In this document: positions 1-8,970 of the stretch, one piece after another
Position numbering within the stretch: the first letter of the stretch is position 1
Layout: each line of letters begins with the position of its first letter
NCBI GenBank assembly: GCA_002897675.1
Contig: BDSU01000045.1
Span: forward strand, 186,991-250,990
Direction: 5' to 3'
DNA from: a bacterium BMS3Abin02
Lineage (GTDB): Bacteria; Actinomycetota; Acidimicrobiia; Spongiisociales; UBA4744
Length of the DNA: 64,000 nucleotides
The notes under the pieces: model-generated
Told to the model about the DNA's origin: nothing
The model's input: only the letters and a program-made list of their open reading frames with translations
Database searches by the model: none
Translations under genes and position numbers: made by a program

Positions 1-109
1 TCGAAATGGTCATCAAGGAATCCCGGTTCCACCGATCAGGGAACATGACCGTGGTCGTCGTTGTTGAAGAGAGGGTGACGGGTGGTTCTGTCGCAATGAA
101 AAAGAGGGC

Positions 110-138
110 TTCACACGACACCTGATGTGTGTCATAGT
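110..138 (+). promoter_or_regulatory. Sigma-70-type promoter for the sigma factor gene
   Basis: A -35 box TTCACA (110-115) and a -10 box CATAGT (133-138) are separated by exactly 17 bases. They match the consensus at 5/6 and 4/6 positions. The predicted transcription start near 145 leaves a leader of about 48 bases before the chosen ATG at 193. Assigned by pattern only. Confidence 0.5.
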
Positions 139-192
139 GTCAGGCAGTTGCGTTGCGGTTCGACCGTGACCTTGATGAAGGAAAACCCCAAG

Positions 193-1197
193 ATGGCATC
201 GATCGATAAGACGCGCCCCAACGGGAAAGCGGTAGCGAAGAGCGACCGCAGCCGCCGTGACCGGCGCAACAAACTCACCGATGAGCGAGGCAGGCTGACG
301 ACCGACCTGGTCAGTCAGTACCTCACCGCGATCGGCGAATACGATCTGCTCAGCGCCGAACAAGAGGTTGAGCTCGCTCAGAAGATCGAGACTGGTGAAG
401 ACGCTGCCGAGCGACTCGACGCCGGTGAGTACAAGACCAAGAAGGAAGAGATCGAGCTTCGGCGCAAGGCGCGGTTCGGGAGGGAGGCGAAGGATGCTTT
501 CCTGACCGCGAACCTCCGCCTCGTTGTGGCCAATGCGCGTCGCTACGCCAACACGTCCGGCATCGACTTTCTGGATCTCATCCAGGAGGGCAACCTCGGT
601 CTGATTCGCGCCGTCGAGAAGTTCGATTGGAGAAAGGGCTTCAAGTTCTCCACGTACGCGACGTGGTGGATCCGCCAGGCGATCACTCGTGCGATCGCGG
701 ACAAGTCCCGAACCGTGAGGATTCCCGTGCATCTGCACGACACGCTTGCAGCCGTGCGAGCCGCGCAGGCGAGTCTGAAGGCGGAACTCGGCCGGGACCC
801 CAAGCCGGACGAGATCGCAGAAGAGGCAGGCGTGACGGTCGACAAAGTCGAGCTGGCGCTCGGCGTCGCGGACACCGTGTCCCTGGAACAGCCCGTCGGT
901 GAAGACGGGGCGCAGCTCGGTGACTTCATCGAGGACGAAGAGGCGACAGACCCGGTGCAGATCACCGAAGAAATGGATGTCGCGCACAGCCTGCGGATCT
1001 CCATCGATCGGCTTCCTGAACGGGAGGGGCGAATCCTCGCGCTGCGATACGGCTTCTATGACGGCGTCCCCAGGACGCTCGAAGAGATCGGCGACGAGTT
1101 CAATCTGACTCGGGAACGGATCCGACAGCTCGAGAAGCTGGCTCTGTGCCGCCTGCGGCATCCGTCCTTCGGCATTCGCGAACAGGATCTGATCTAG
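193..1197 (+). CDS. RNA polymerase sigma factor, sigma-70 family (RpoD/SigA-like)
   Basis: This is a 334-aa sigma-70 factor that directs core RNA polymerase to promoters. Region 1.2 is at about residues 37-62 ([20 protein letters not shown]). Region 2 is at about 102-181, with the core-binding segment [19 protein letters not shown] and the -10 recognition segment [13 protein letters not shown]. Region 3 follows. Region 4 is at about 276-325, with the helix-turn-helix [20 protein letters not shown] that reads the -35 box. There is no long region 1.1, so it may be a short primary or a group 2 sigma factor. I chose ATG 193 because AAGGA lies 9-10 bases upstream; in-frame starts at 127 (GTG) and 175 (ATG) lack a ribosome site. 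The gene appears monocistronic, with repeat-rich spacer after it. Confidence 0.95.
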   Translation: MASIDKTRPNGKAVAKSDRSRRDRRNKLTDERGRLTTDLVSQYLTAIGEYDLLSAEQEVELAQKIETGEDAAERLDAGEYKTKKEEIELRRKARFGREAKDAFLTANLRLVVANARRYANTSGIDFLDLIQEGNLGLIRAVEKFDWRKGFKFSTYATWWIRQAITRAIADKSRTVRIPVHLHDTLAAVRAAQASLKAELGRDPKPDEIAEEAGVTVDKVELALGVADTVSLEQPVGEDGAQLGDFIEDEEATDPVQITEEMDVAHSLRISIDRLPEREGRILALRYGFYDGVPRTLEEIGDEFNLTRERIRQLEKLALCRLRHPSFGIREQDLI

Positions 1198-1582
1198 ACC
1201 TCGGCCGGGAGGTGCCGGCGCGCAGTTGGCGGACAGACTGCTTGCCTGCAGCCAGGGCCCCTTTCGATTTCGGCGCGCCACTCCCCAAGGCCCCGTCCGT
1301 CTTTTCCCAAGGCGTCGAGGACACCTCCCCCAACGCTCGTCAGAGCCCTCGCTTGGGGGAGGAAATGGGTCCTTGCCGGGGGAGGAGACGAGTATTTCTC
1401 CCTCCAGTGGGCAAAGCGAGCGTTGGGGAAAGTACGGCGAAGCCGGGGGGAGTATGGCGCAGCCGGGAGGGGGGGTGTCCTGGGGGAGGAGACAAGCATT
1501 CTGGCAGCTCGTTGCGGCCTGGTTGCCGTGAGTACGGAGGATGAGTCCGACTGGCCACAGCTTGGCTGGTAGGTTCTAGCCG
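1198..1582. repeat. G/C-skewed intergenic spacer with inverted and direct repeats
   Basis: No convincing gene is present in these 385 bases. A perfect 12-bp inverted repeat, CCCCAACGCTCG (1328-1339) and CGAGCGTTGGGG (1417-1428), brackets the left half. GGGGGAGGAGAC occurs twice as a direct repeat (about 1379-1390 and 1482-1493). A near-tandem GGCGAAGCCGGGGGG / GGCGCAGCCGGGAGG pair lies at about 1437-1470. G-tracts of five to seven lie almost all on the plus strand. It resembles a dispersed non-coding repeat, and the left part could also terminate the sigma gene. The promoter of the next gene must lie near the right end. Confidence 0.55.
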
Positions 1583-2545
1583 ATGGACAGTGACCAGCGT
1601 TTTGCCGGCTGTCACGCCGTTGTGCTTGGCGGGGCAGGGTTTCTCGGTTCGCATCTTTGTGACCGGCTCATCGAAGAGGGAGCGAGGGTCACGGTCGTCG
1701 ACAATCTGATCACAGGGCGCGAAGCGAACGTGGGCCACTTGTTCGGTCGGAGCGGCTTTGTATTCCTCTACTACGACATCACGAACTTCCTGCACGTCCC
1801 GGGCGACGTCGACTTCGTGATCCATTTCGCCTCACCGGCATCACCCGCGGACTATCTGCGATGGCCCATCCAGACGTTGAAGGTCGGATCTCTCGGGACG
1901 CACAAGGCGCTGGGACTCGCAAGGGCCAAGCAGGCGCGGTTTCTCCTTGCATCGACGAGCGAGGTGTACGGTGACCCCGCTGTGAGCCCACAGCCCGAGT
2001 CCTATTGGGGAAACGTCAACCCGGTCGGCCCAAGGGGTGTGTACGACGAGGCGAAGCGGTTCGCCGAGGCGATGACTCTCGCGTATCACCGACAGCACGC
2101 CGTCGATGTCCGGATAGCGCGCATCTTCAACACGTACGGTCCGAGGATGCGCCTGGATGATGGGAGAGCCGTTCCGGCATTCTTTGCCGCCGCCCTGCGC
2201 GATCAGAAGCTCCCGGTCCACGGCGACGGGATGCAGACGCGGTCGCTGTGTTACGTGGACGACCTGATCGAGGGCATCATGAGGCTGCTCTTGGCTGACG
2301 TCGTTGGGCCTGTGAACTTGGGAATGCCAGAGGAAGTGACGATTCTCGGCCTCGCCGAGATGATCCAGACCGTCGTCGGCCGACATCCCGGTATCGTCCT
2401 GGAACCGCGGCCAGAGGACGATCCGGGCGTCCGGTGTCCACAGATCGATCTCGCAACACGGGAACTGGGCTGGACGCCGACGGTCACGCTTCACGAGGGT
2501 TTGGAGCGGACGCTGCCCTGGTTTCGGGCCGCACTGCAGGACTGA
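1583..2545 (+). CDS. NAD-dependent epimerase/dehydratase, UDP-glucuronate decarboxylase-like
   Basis: This 320-aa extended short-chain dehydrogenase resembles UDP-glucuronate decarboxylases, which convert UDP-glucuronate to UDP-xylose for surface polysaccharides. The Rossmann NAD site [14 protein letters not shown] is at about residues 12-25. [11 protein letters not shown] is at about 84-94. The active-site segment STSEVYGDP is followed by [19 protein letters not shown], which carries the catalytic Yxxx[11 protein letters not shown] and a C-terminal sugar-nucleotide region with [12 protein letters not shown] follow. The length matches the family. No glycosyltransferase cluster adjoins it, so its end product is unknown. 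A closely related dTDP-glucose dehydratase-type activity cannot be excluded. Confidence 0.85.
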   Translation: MDSDQRFAGCHAVVLGGAGFLGSHLCDRLIEEGARVTVVDNLITGREANVGHLFGRSGFVFLYYDITNFLHVPGDVDFVIHFASPASPADYLRWPIQTLKVGSLGTHKALGLARAKQARFLLASTSEVYGDPAVSPQPESYWGNVNPVGPRGVYDEAKRFAEAMTLAYHRQHAVDVRIARIFNTYGPRMRLDDGRAVPAFFAAALRDQKLPVHGDGMQTRSLCYVDDLIEGIMRLLLADVVGPVNLGMPEEVTILGLAEMIQTVVGRHPGIVLEPRPEDDPGVRCPQIDLATRELGWTPTVTLHEGLERTLPWFRAALQD

Positions 2546-2610
2546 CCGGCCCGGAGGCAAACTCTCACGCTTCGCATTCCCGCTACGCTTGCCTGAGGAG
2601 GAGGTGTCGG

Positions 2611-3003
2611 GTGAAGTTGAGGGCGATGGTCGGCGGTCGAGCGGAGGTCTGCGGACCCGAGACGACGCTCCAGGTGATCTCGGAAGCGATGCTCACCACG
2701 CATGTCGGCTCGCTCGGAGTCGTGGATGGAAGACACCTGACCGGCATCATTACCGAGCGCGATGTGTTGCGGGCAGCCGCCGAGGGTGCCGATCCAACAA
2801 TGGAAAGTGCTCGAGACTGGATGACCGTCGACCCTGACGTGTTCTCGCCCGAGGTCCAGGTCTCGGAGGCCGCGCACTGGTTGCTGGAAACGGGCTATCG
2901 CCACATGCCCGTCATGGAAGAGGGTGAGCTTCTGGGCATCGTGAGCATCAAGGACATCTTGTGGGCTCTTGCCGGTCCGTTGCCAGGTGCTGAAGAGACC
3001 TGA
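2611..3003 (+). CDS. CBS-domain pair protein
   Basis: This 130-aa protein consists almost only of two CBS motifs (a Bateman module), which usually bind adenine nucleotides and regulate a partner. The first CBS spans about residues 1-55 (GSLGVVDGRHLTGIITERDV) and the second about 65-125 (HMPVMEEGELLGIVSIKDI). I chose GTG 2611 because GAGGAGGAGG ends six bases upstream; longer in-frame readings would run back into the epimerase gene. It ends 7 bp from the convergent gene at 3011. The regulated partner is not evident from the neighbours. Confidence 0.85.
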   Translation: MKLRAMVGGRAEVCGPETTLQVISEAMLTTHVGSLGVVDGRHLTGIITERDVLRAAAEGADPTMESARDWMTVDPDVFSPEVQVSEAAHWLLETGYRHMPVMEEGELLGIVSIKDILWALAGPLPGAEET

Positions 3004-3010
3004 TCAGCGA

Positions 3011-3652
3011 TCAGAGCATCGACCACCACTCTTTGATCGACACGAGACCCACGGCGTAGGCGAGTGATAGAGAGAGCGAGATGCGTTCACCGGTCTCCTC
3101 GATGAACTCCCACACCGGTCCTCCGTAGATCGAGTTGATGAGGTCGACGACTCCGGCAAAAATGAACAAGACGACCAGGAGAATCGTGAGTACTCCTCTT
3201 GCTCTCCTGAGTGTTTGCAGCGGCGGACGTTTCCGAGTCCATGTCAACAGGAAAGCCAGTGTCCCGAAGAGGTCCAAGACGAGGAATTCCCCGATCTTGT
3301 GGGATCCCGACACGTCCCAGAGATTGCTCCACGCATCGATACGTAGCACTCTTGCCAGGAAATGGCCGAGAGGTGCGTGCAGAGCAACCTGATCCTCGAT
3401 TCCGATGATCAGAAAGAGCAGTGCGAGCACAGTGAACACCCGGGATCGACAACGTTTGGCAGTGACCAGCAACGCTGCAGTTATCAGCAGCGTCTTGACG
3501 ACGTCCCATGCGCCCAGCAGATCCCAACGGCCGGTGAGGGACATGACGCCGCCACGAGCCATTGCTGCAGCCTCGAGGACGCCATCGATGAAGATCGCGA
3601 CCGCCAGAGAGAACAGGGCGGCCTGCAGGCCTTCGATGGCAGACCGCTCCAT
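3011..3652 (-). CDS. Multi-pass membrane protein, function unknown
   Basis: This 213-aa hydrophobic protein has about five predicted membrane spans, at roughly residues 8-32, 48-64, 70-88, 120-138 and 152-172. It has charged loops and a short amphipathic C-terminus ending in KEWWSML. I do not recognise a family. It stands alone on the minus strand between the CBS gene and the broken ATPase gene, so context gives no function. It starts at ATG with no clear ribosome site. Confidence 0.6.
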   Translation of the reverse strand: MERSAIEGLQAALFSLAVAIFIDGVLEAAAMARGGVMSLTGRWDLLGAWDVVKTLLITAALLVTAKRCRSRVFTVLALLFLIIGIEDQVALHAPLGHFLARVLRIDAWSNLWDVSGSHKIGEFLVLDLFGTLAFLLTWTRKRPPLQTLRRARGVLTILLVVLFIFAGVVDLINSIYGGPVWEFIEETGERISLSLSLAYAVGLVSIKEWWSML

Positions 3653-3706
3653 GGCTGCTTGTCTTCGCGGGCTGAGGGCGCCTCTGGGATCGGACCCTTC
3701 ATATGA

Positions 3707-4463
3707 TCACGCAATCGGTACCCACACCAATGCAATCTCGTCGACGGTGGCATCGGTTTCCTCCAGGTCGATCTCGAGCGTCTCGATCGAGGCGGCCGCA
3801 TTGTTCCACTTGTCCATGATCTCCGTCACGTCTTCGGCAAGTTCGGTTTCCAGGTCGTCCAAGGCAGTGGCCCTGTCCGAGTATCGCTTTTGCGCTGCGC
3901 AGACGTTCCTGCGTTCGCACCGTCTGCGATCTGCGGGAAGCCACTCCCGAGAGGCTGCATGATCCGCGCTTGCCGCTCAGGAGGGCCGACAACAACTCGC
4001 CTGCCCCCGCGATGAGCTCCTGCTCGGGTCGGGCCTGCGTGTCCACTTCGAGGTCGCGGATCCGGCGCCGGGCAGCGGCGAGTTGACTTCCCACTTGACC
4101 GATCTTGACCCTGTAACGATCTCTGGGTTTCGCCATGGCGGCGAGCGTATCGACATCTTCACCCTTGCGGTGCGCTTCACCCTCGTCGATCCATGGCCGA
4201 AAGTCGTGCGCGTCGAGCTTTGGAAACGTCAGCAGGAGGTTGCCGATGTCTCCCTTGGGATCGATGGCGAGCACCGGAATGCCGGACAGCAGCGCTTCCT
4301 CGAGGGCGATGATGCCGAGACCGGTCTTGCCCGATCCGGTCATTCCGACGATCACGCCGTGGGTGGTGAGACGGTGACGTTCATACAGGACCGGTTTCGC
4401 CGGGTCGTGTTTGCCGGTGGTCGGGTTCAGCGCTCCGCCGAGGTATAACTCTTCGATGTCCAT
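3707..4463 (-). pseudogene. HerA/DUF87-type ATPase, internally deleted and frameshifted
   Basis: The 5' part encodes the start of a HerA-like DNA-translocase ATPase. It begins [14 protein letters not shown] with a strong AGGAGG five bases upstream of ATG 4463. Walker A ([12 protein letters not shown]) and Walker B-like ([14 protein letters not shown]) segments follow, up to about residue 160. The sequence then changes frame. A second frame (about 3960-3707) encodes a plausible family C-terminus, ending [13 protein letters not shown] and preceded by acidic coiled-coil-like sequence. Family members are usually several hundred residues longer, so most of the ATPase core and middle domain has been lost. 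Read straight through, the first frame has an Arg-rich nonsense tail stopping at 3699. This is a decayed gene, not a short functional one. Confidence 0.75.
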
Positions 4464-4557
4464 GGGTCCTCCTGGAAGCCGGATACTACGGACGAGCGTC
4501 GGCCCCGTGAAGGCGGGCGCGGGACCCGTTGCAGTCGAGAGCCCTCGGCGTGTCACG

Positions 4558-5685
4558 TCAGGCGAGGCGGAGTGCCTTCTCGAAGCGGGCGAGGTCTTCG
4601 TCGTTGTTGTAGAAGTGTGGACCGACGCTGATGCCGACCTCCGGCACGGCTTCGACGATGACGTGTTGCTCGGTCAGGCGGTCGGCGACGCGCTGCGCGC
4701 CCTCGACGGCGAACGCCACCGTGCCCCCGCGTCGGTTCGGATCACGATTCGTGAGCAGGGGAATCCCCAGTCGGTCACCGATCTCGATGAGCTTGCCGGT
4801 CATGCGAAGCGACTTGTCACGAATCGCCGCCACTCCGACCTCCCTGATGATTCGATAGCCCGCCCTCGCCGTGTAGAGCGCCGGCACGTTCGGGGTGCCG
4901 GACACGAAACGCCACATGCCGTCCTGCGATGCTGCGTTCTGTGTGTGGACGTCGAAGGGGGAACGGTCACCGGGCCATGCGACCAATCTCGGTTCCAGAC
5001 TTGGTTGCAGCTCCTTGCGGACGTACAGCCAGCCGGCGCCGAGCCCTCCGCAGAGCCATTTCGCCGAGCCGCCGACGGCGAAGTCCGCCTCCAGTTCGAC
5101 GAGATCGATCGGCATCACCCCTGCGGACTGGTATACGTCGAGGACCACCATCGCGCCGACGTCATGTGCGCGTTCGATGATCGCCTTCACGTCCTGGACG
5201 TACGAGCTGGGAAACAGGACGTGGCCGATGACCACGAGGGCTGAGCGCTGGTCGATCGCCGCGACGAACGTCTCCGTCGGGATCGTCGTCCCGTCCCAGC
5301 TCCGGACCGTGGTCACCTTCGCGCCGGGAACTCTCTCCCAGATCCGTCGGACGGATGGAAAGTTCAGATCCGTGCAGACGACCCGGTTGGCGACACCGTG
5401 CAGCGTGAAGCAGGACGCTGCAATCGACTCGGCGACGGTTACGTTCGGGACCATCGCGATCGACCCGGGCGGTGCGCCGACGATCGGAGCCAGCTCGTCG
5501 CCGACGCTCAGCGGCGTGTCCCACCATCCTTCGTTCCAGGCGCCGACCCCGCGCGTCGCCCACTCGGTCGTGTAGAGCTCCAGTTCCTCCTTGGCGTCGA
5601 GAGGCATCGCTCCGAGCGAATGGCTGACGAGGTAGGCAGCTTTCTCGAGTACGGGGAACCGGTTCCGATAGGAAGCCAGATCCAT
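4558..5685 (-). CDS. Kynureninase-like / class V aminotransferase-fold PLP enzyme
   Basis: This 375-aa fold-type I PLP enzyme resembles kynureninases and cysteine-desulfurase-like lyases. Near the N-terminus is [13 protein letters not shown], followed by the substrate-side segment [14 protein letters not shown]. The PLP-binding aspartate lies in [11 protein letters not shown]. The Schiff-base lysine is about residue 209 in [18 protein letters not shown]. Kynureninase would cleave kynurenine to anthranilate and alanine, but no tryptophan-degradation gene adjoins it, so the substrate is open. About 95 bp separate it from the pseudogene downstream, and 215 bp from the glycosyltransferase gene upstream. 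Confidence 0.8.
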   Translation of the reverse strand: MDLASYRNRFPVLEKAAYLVSHSLGAMPLDAKEELELYTTEWATRGVGAWNEGWWDTPLSVGDELAPIVGAPPGSIAMVPNVTVAESIAASCFTLHGVANRVVCTDLNFPSVRRIWERVPGAKVTTVRSWDGTTIPTETFVAAIDQRSALVVIGHVLFPSSYVQDVKAIIERAHDVGAMVVLDVYQSAGVMPIDLVELEADFAVGGSAKWLCGGLGAGWLYVRKELQPSLEPRLVAWPGDRSPFDVHTQNAASQDGMWRFVSGTPNVPALYTARAGYRIIREVGVAAIRDKSLRMTGKLIEIGDRLGIPLLTNRDPNRRGGTVAFAVEGAQRVADRLTEQHVIVEAVPEVGISVGPHFYNNDEDLARFEKALRLA

Positions 5686-5900
5686 GGAGTCAGTGTACGA
5701 GGCGAGCAGGCGTCGGTGGCAAGGATCCTCGGCTCTTTGGTTCGTTCATGTGCACGGCACGACCCGGACGCCACCCGGCGCCAAGTTTATGTTCCCTTCG
5801 ATTGCAGCGACCGCAGCCGGCGCCAACCTCTGATTCCGCCCGGATACGACGTGTATGCGTGCAGGCTCCTCCGCTGCCCGGGCGGTCGGTGAGAGGGCGG

Positions 5901-7103
5901 TCACCCGGCGAGCATTGGGAGCAGCCGCCGTCGCAGCACCTTGTACGAGAAGTGCTGGAGGCCGATCTCGTAGTTGCGCTCGACGATCTCGGTCCAGGCT
6001 CCAGGACCTTCGAGCCATGTGGCGACCTGCTCCACCGCGGCGCTGCTGAGCCGACCGTCCACCTCTATGCATGTGATGCCGGTCGGTGCGATGTCGCGAA
6101 CGTACACGGGGTAGCGGTTCACGAACACGGGACGGCGGTAGTAGACGGCTTCGAGCAGCGCGTTGCCGAAGCCTTCGATACGACTCGGGAACGTGACGAG
6201 ATCGGCGGCCGCGTATGCCTCTTCGAGACTGGGTCGGCCCGGCTCGCCAGTCGGGACGAGTCGGAGGTCCACGTTCAGACGTTCCGCCCGGTCACACAGA
6301 AAGCCCCAGTAGTCGCCCTCCTGGTCGCGTTCGGGATGGGTCACGACCACCTTGATGTGTGGGTCCGCCAGCTGATGGGCCAGCTGGAGGGTCAGCTCGA
6401 TGTTCTTGCGGGGGATCCGCCTCGTCGACTGCAGCAACACCAGGTCTCCTGTCTGAAGGCCGGCTTCGGTACGGAATCTGGTGGGGTCGGCCCGTTCGGG
6501 CGGGTGCTCGAAGTCCATCACGTTGGGCAGCAGAGTCGCGGCGATGGCGCGCCGACGGGCGAACTCCTCGCGGGCGAGCGAATTGATGACGATGTGCTGC
6601 ATCCTGGGGGCTGGAGGGGGAAACGCCCCGTACAGGATGTCGGGCACGGCGTTCGGCCAGAACCTGGTGCGTTCCCAGAAGAAGTCGTGATGGTGAGAGA
6701 TGGAGGGGATGTTGGATTCGAGGGTGAAGTCGGTGATGCCGACACCGAGGGGCAGGTGCATCGGGATCGACAGTGCGTTCTGAGGCATGAGCAGGTCCAC
6801 GTCGAAGTCGCCGACGAACGTGTGCAGTGCCCGGTTGATGGCGGCCGCCTCGGCTCGCACCTGCTCGATGGTCCCGGCCGGCCGGGTGTCCCGGCCGAAG
6901 CTGCGGCGCTGGAGGTCCCGGTTCTGGTCGGTGCCGAAGAACGCCGGCGGGTACTCGATGCCAGGCCGGTACTGCGGTCCGAGCTTCCCTGCGAACCAGA
7001 CGATCTGATGACCGGCCTCTTCGAGCACCTGGGCGACCTTGCACGTCTCCAACGTGACCCCGTCGAGGCCGGCGAACCTGGTCGAGACCATGCCGATGAT
7101 CAC
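5901..7103 (-). CDS. GT4-family glycosyltransferase, possibly mannosylglucosylglycerate synthase-like
   Basis: This 400-aa GT-B retaining glycosyltransferase is the last gene of the glucosylglycerate operon. The N-terminal acceptor domain begins VIIGMVSTRFAGLDGVTLE. The nucleotide-sugar half contains LLQSTRRIPRKNIELTLQL and the diagnostic FPSRIEGFGNALLEAVYYRR at about residues 305-325. GTG 7103 overlaps the permease stop by four bases (GTGA), so translation is probably coupled; longer readings give Arg/His-rich nonsense. From memory, family members with this N-terminus are linked to mannosylglucosylglycerate synthesis, which would use the sugar the operon imports as acceptor. That specificity is inference. 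Confidence 0.8.
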   Translation of the reverse strand: MIIGMVSTRFAGLDGVTLETCKVAQVLEEAGHQIVWFAGKLGPQYRPGIEYPPAFFGTDQNRDLQRRSFGRDTRPAGTIEQVRAEAAAINRALHTFVGDFDVDLLMPQNALSIPMHLPLGVGITDFTLESNIPSISHHHDFFWERTRFWPNAVPDILYGAFPPPAPRMQHIVINSLAREEFARRRAIAATLLPNVMDFEHPPERADPTRFRTEAGLQTGDLVLLQSTRRIPRKNIELTLQLAHQLADPHIKVVVTHPERDQEGDYWGFLCDRAERLNVDLRLVPTGEPGRPSLEEAYAAADLVTFPSRIEGFGNALLEAVYYRRPVFVNRYPVYVRDIAPTGITCIEVDGRLSSAAVEQVATWLEGPGAWTEIVERNYEIGLQHFSYKVLRRRLLPMLAG

Positions 7104-7966
7104 CCTTTGACACCTCCGGCGGTGAGGCCTTCGGTGAGGAAGCGTTCGGCCGCGAAGAACAGGATGATGACCGGAAGGGTGACGATCACCGACCCGGCCA
7201 TGAGCAGGGTCTTGGGAACCTCCACGGTGTTCATCTGCTGGAGACCCAGGGCGACCGTCCACAGGTCACGTCGCTCGATGAGGAACAGCAGGGCGAAGAG
7301 GAACTCGTTCCACGCGATCATGAAGATGTAGAGCGCAACGGCGGCGATCGCGGGCGCCGACAGCGGCAGGGTGATCTTGCGGATGACACCGAAGCGCGAG
7401 AGGCCGTCGATGAGGCCCGCCTCCTCCAGCGACGCGGGGATCGTCTCGAAGTGGCTTCTCAGCATGTAGAGCGCGACCGGAATCGTCTGTGCCAGATAGA
7501 CGATGATCAGACCCGTCAGCGACGACCGCAGCCCGACCTTCGAGAAGAGCACGAACAGCGGGATGGCGATCACGACTGCGGGGAACAGGTAGACGAGCAG
7601 GATTCCCCAGCTGATCGCCTTCTTGCCGGAGAAACGCATGCGAGCGGCGGCGTAGGCGGCGAAGATCGCAAGCGTGGTGGTGACGATCACGGTGACCACG
7701 CTGACGATCGCACTGTTCTTCACGAACACGCCGAATCCTTGACCTCCGGTGAGGCCCGAGCCGAGCACCTCCTTGTAGGTGACGAGGCTCTTGATCTGCT
7801 CCCACGGGGGGAACAATCGAGCCGGGTGGAGAAGCAGCTCCTGGATGGACCGGAATGACAGGCCGAACATGTAGATGAGTGGGAAGAGCGTGATGACGAT
7901 GAAGAAGATGATGCTCAGCCATTTGAGGACACCGAAGAGGCGTTCTTCGAAGACGGCGCGACTCAT
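7100..7966 (-). CDS. ABC sugar transporter permease, MalG type
   Basis: This 288-aa inner-membrane permease of the carbohydrate uptake ABC family has about six spans. The EAA loop near residues 180-200 (EEAGLIDGLSRFGVIRKITL) docks the ATPase. The C-terminus, FLTEGLTAGGVKG, is typical of MalG-type permeases. It overlaps the upstream permease gene by four bases and the downstream glycosyltransferase gene by four bases. No ATPase subunit lies in the operon, so a shared MsmK/UgpC-type ATPase elsewhere probably powers it. By context it imports glucosylglycerate or a related glycoside. Confidence 0.92.
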   Translation of the reverse strand: MSRAVFEERLFGVLKWLSIIFFIVITLFPLIYMFGLSFRSIQELLLHPARLFPPWEQIKSLVTYKEVLGSGLTGGQGFGVFVKNSAIVSVVTVIVTTTLAIFAAYAAARMRFSGKKAISWGILLVYLFPAVVIAIPLFVLFSKVGLRSSLTGLIIVYLAQTIPVALYMLRSHFETIPASLEEAGLIDGLSRFGVIRKITLPLSAPAIAAVALYIFMIAWNEFLFALLFLIERRDLWTVALGLQQMNTVEVPKTLLMAGSVIVTLPVIILFFAAERFLTEGLTAGGVKG

Positions 7967-8922
7967 GCCTCATCCTCCTCGTAGAACCACTTGAAGTAGA
8001 CGAACAGCAGCACCATGAGGATCGCTGCAAGAACGAGTCCCAATGCAGCCGCCGCACCGATGTCGCCGCGTCCCCGCAGCCACTCGATGATCTTGACGGT
8101 GATGACTTGCGTGCCGGCGGCCCCGCCGGTGAGCAGGAAGATGTCGTCGAACTTGTTGAACGTCCAGATGAAACGGAGAAGAAACAGCACCGAGAAGACT
8201 CCTCGGAGCTGCGGGAGGGTCACGTACCAGAATCGCTGACTGAGGGTGGCGCCGTCCACCATCGCTGCCTCGTCGAGTTCCGCCGGAATCGCCTGGAGTC
8301 GGGCGAGGATGAACAGGAAGGCGAACGGAAAGTACCGCCAGCCTTCGAACAGGATCACCATCGTGAGTGCGAGCGGCACCTTGAGGTGGGCTCCGAACAG
8401 GGAGAGCTCGTAGAAGCGGGTACCGAGAAAATCGATGCGCTGCCCGCCCGCCGCGGCGATCCACTCGTTGGCGATCCCGAATGTCTGGTTCAGCATGAGC
8501 TGCCAGACGAAAGCGGCGGCGATCACCGGCGTGACATACGGGAACAGCATGAGCCCCCGCACGAGCGAGCGTCCCCGGAATGTTCTTCGAACGACGAGCG
8601 CCGCCCACAGGCCCATGACCATCGACAGGATCGTGCCAAACACCGTGTATTCGAGGGTCGTCCAGATGGTCTGCCAGAAGTCGCGCACTCCGACGACGGC
8701 CCTGAAGTTCCTCAGGGTCCCCTCGAAGCGGAAGAAGTTGATGTGTTGGAGATCAATGAGCCGGAGCCGCTGAAGACTCAGCGAGATGTTCCAGATGACC
8801 GGGAACAGAACGAGCCCCAGCACGATGATCGCAGCGGGCAGGACGAAGATCCAGGCGAGACGTGCCTCGCGCCTTGCGAGAGTTCTCCGCTTCTTGGGGG
8901 GTGCTGATGTGGGAGCTGCCAT
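7963..8922 (-). CDS. ABC sugar transporter permease, MalF type
   Basis: This 319-aa permease partners the following gene. A positively charged N-terminus precedes the first span (LAWIFVLPAAIIVLGLVLF), and there are about six spans in all. The EAA loop ELDEAAMVDGATLSQRFWYV is at about residues 215-235. Its start lies 48 bp after the binding-protein stop, and a strong perfect stem-loop occupies that gap. The ribosome site is weak, which fits the usual low permease to binding-protein ratio. Confidence 0.92.
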   Translation of the reverse strand: MAAPTSAPPKKRRTLARREARLAWIFVLPAAIIVLGLVLFPVIWNISLSLQRLRLIDLQHINFFRFEGTLRNFRAVVGVRDFWQTIWTTLEYTVFGTILSMVMGLWAALVVRRTFRGRSLVRGLMLFPYVTPVIAAAFVWQLMLNQTFGIANEWIAAAGGQRIDFLGTRFYELSLFGAHLKVPLALTMVILFEGWRYFPFAFLFILARLQAIPAELDEAAMVDGATLSQRFWYVTLPQLRGVFSVLFLLRFIWTFNKFDDIFLLTGGAAGTQVITVKIIEWLRGRGDIGAAAALGLVLAAILMVLLFVYFKWFYEEDEA

Positions 8923-8933
8923 GCGAACTCTGA

Positions 8934-8965
8934 GAGGAGGGGGACGCCATCGCGTCCCCCTCCTC
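8934..8965 (-). promoter_or_regulatory. Perfect 13-bp stem-loop between binding protein and permease genes
   Basis: GAGGAGGGGGACG (8934-8946) and CGTCCCCCTCCTC (8953-8965) are exact reverse complements with a six-base loop. No U-tract follows on the transcribed strand. In sugar ABC operons such a hairpin usually stabilises the upstream binding-protein mRNA, or partly terminates, giving excess binding protein over permeases. Confidence 0.7.
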
Positions 8966-8970
8966 GTGCG

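Noticed and set aside
5748..7331. 527-codon plus-strand frame opposite the glycosyltransferase
   Set aside because: Antisense to a recognised GT4 gene; composition is typical of shadow frames.
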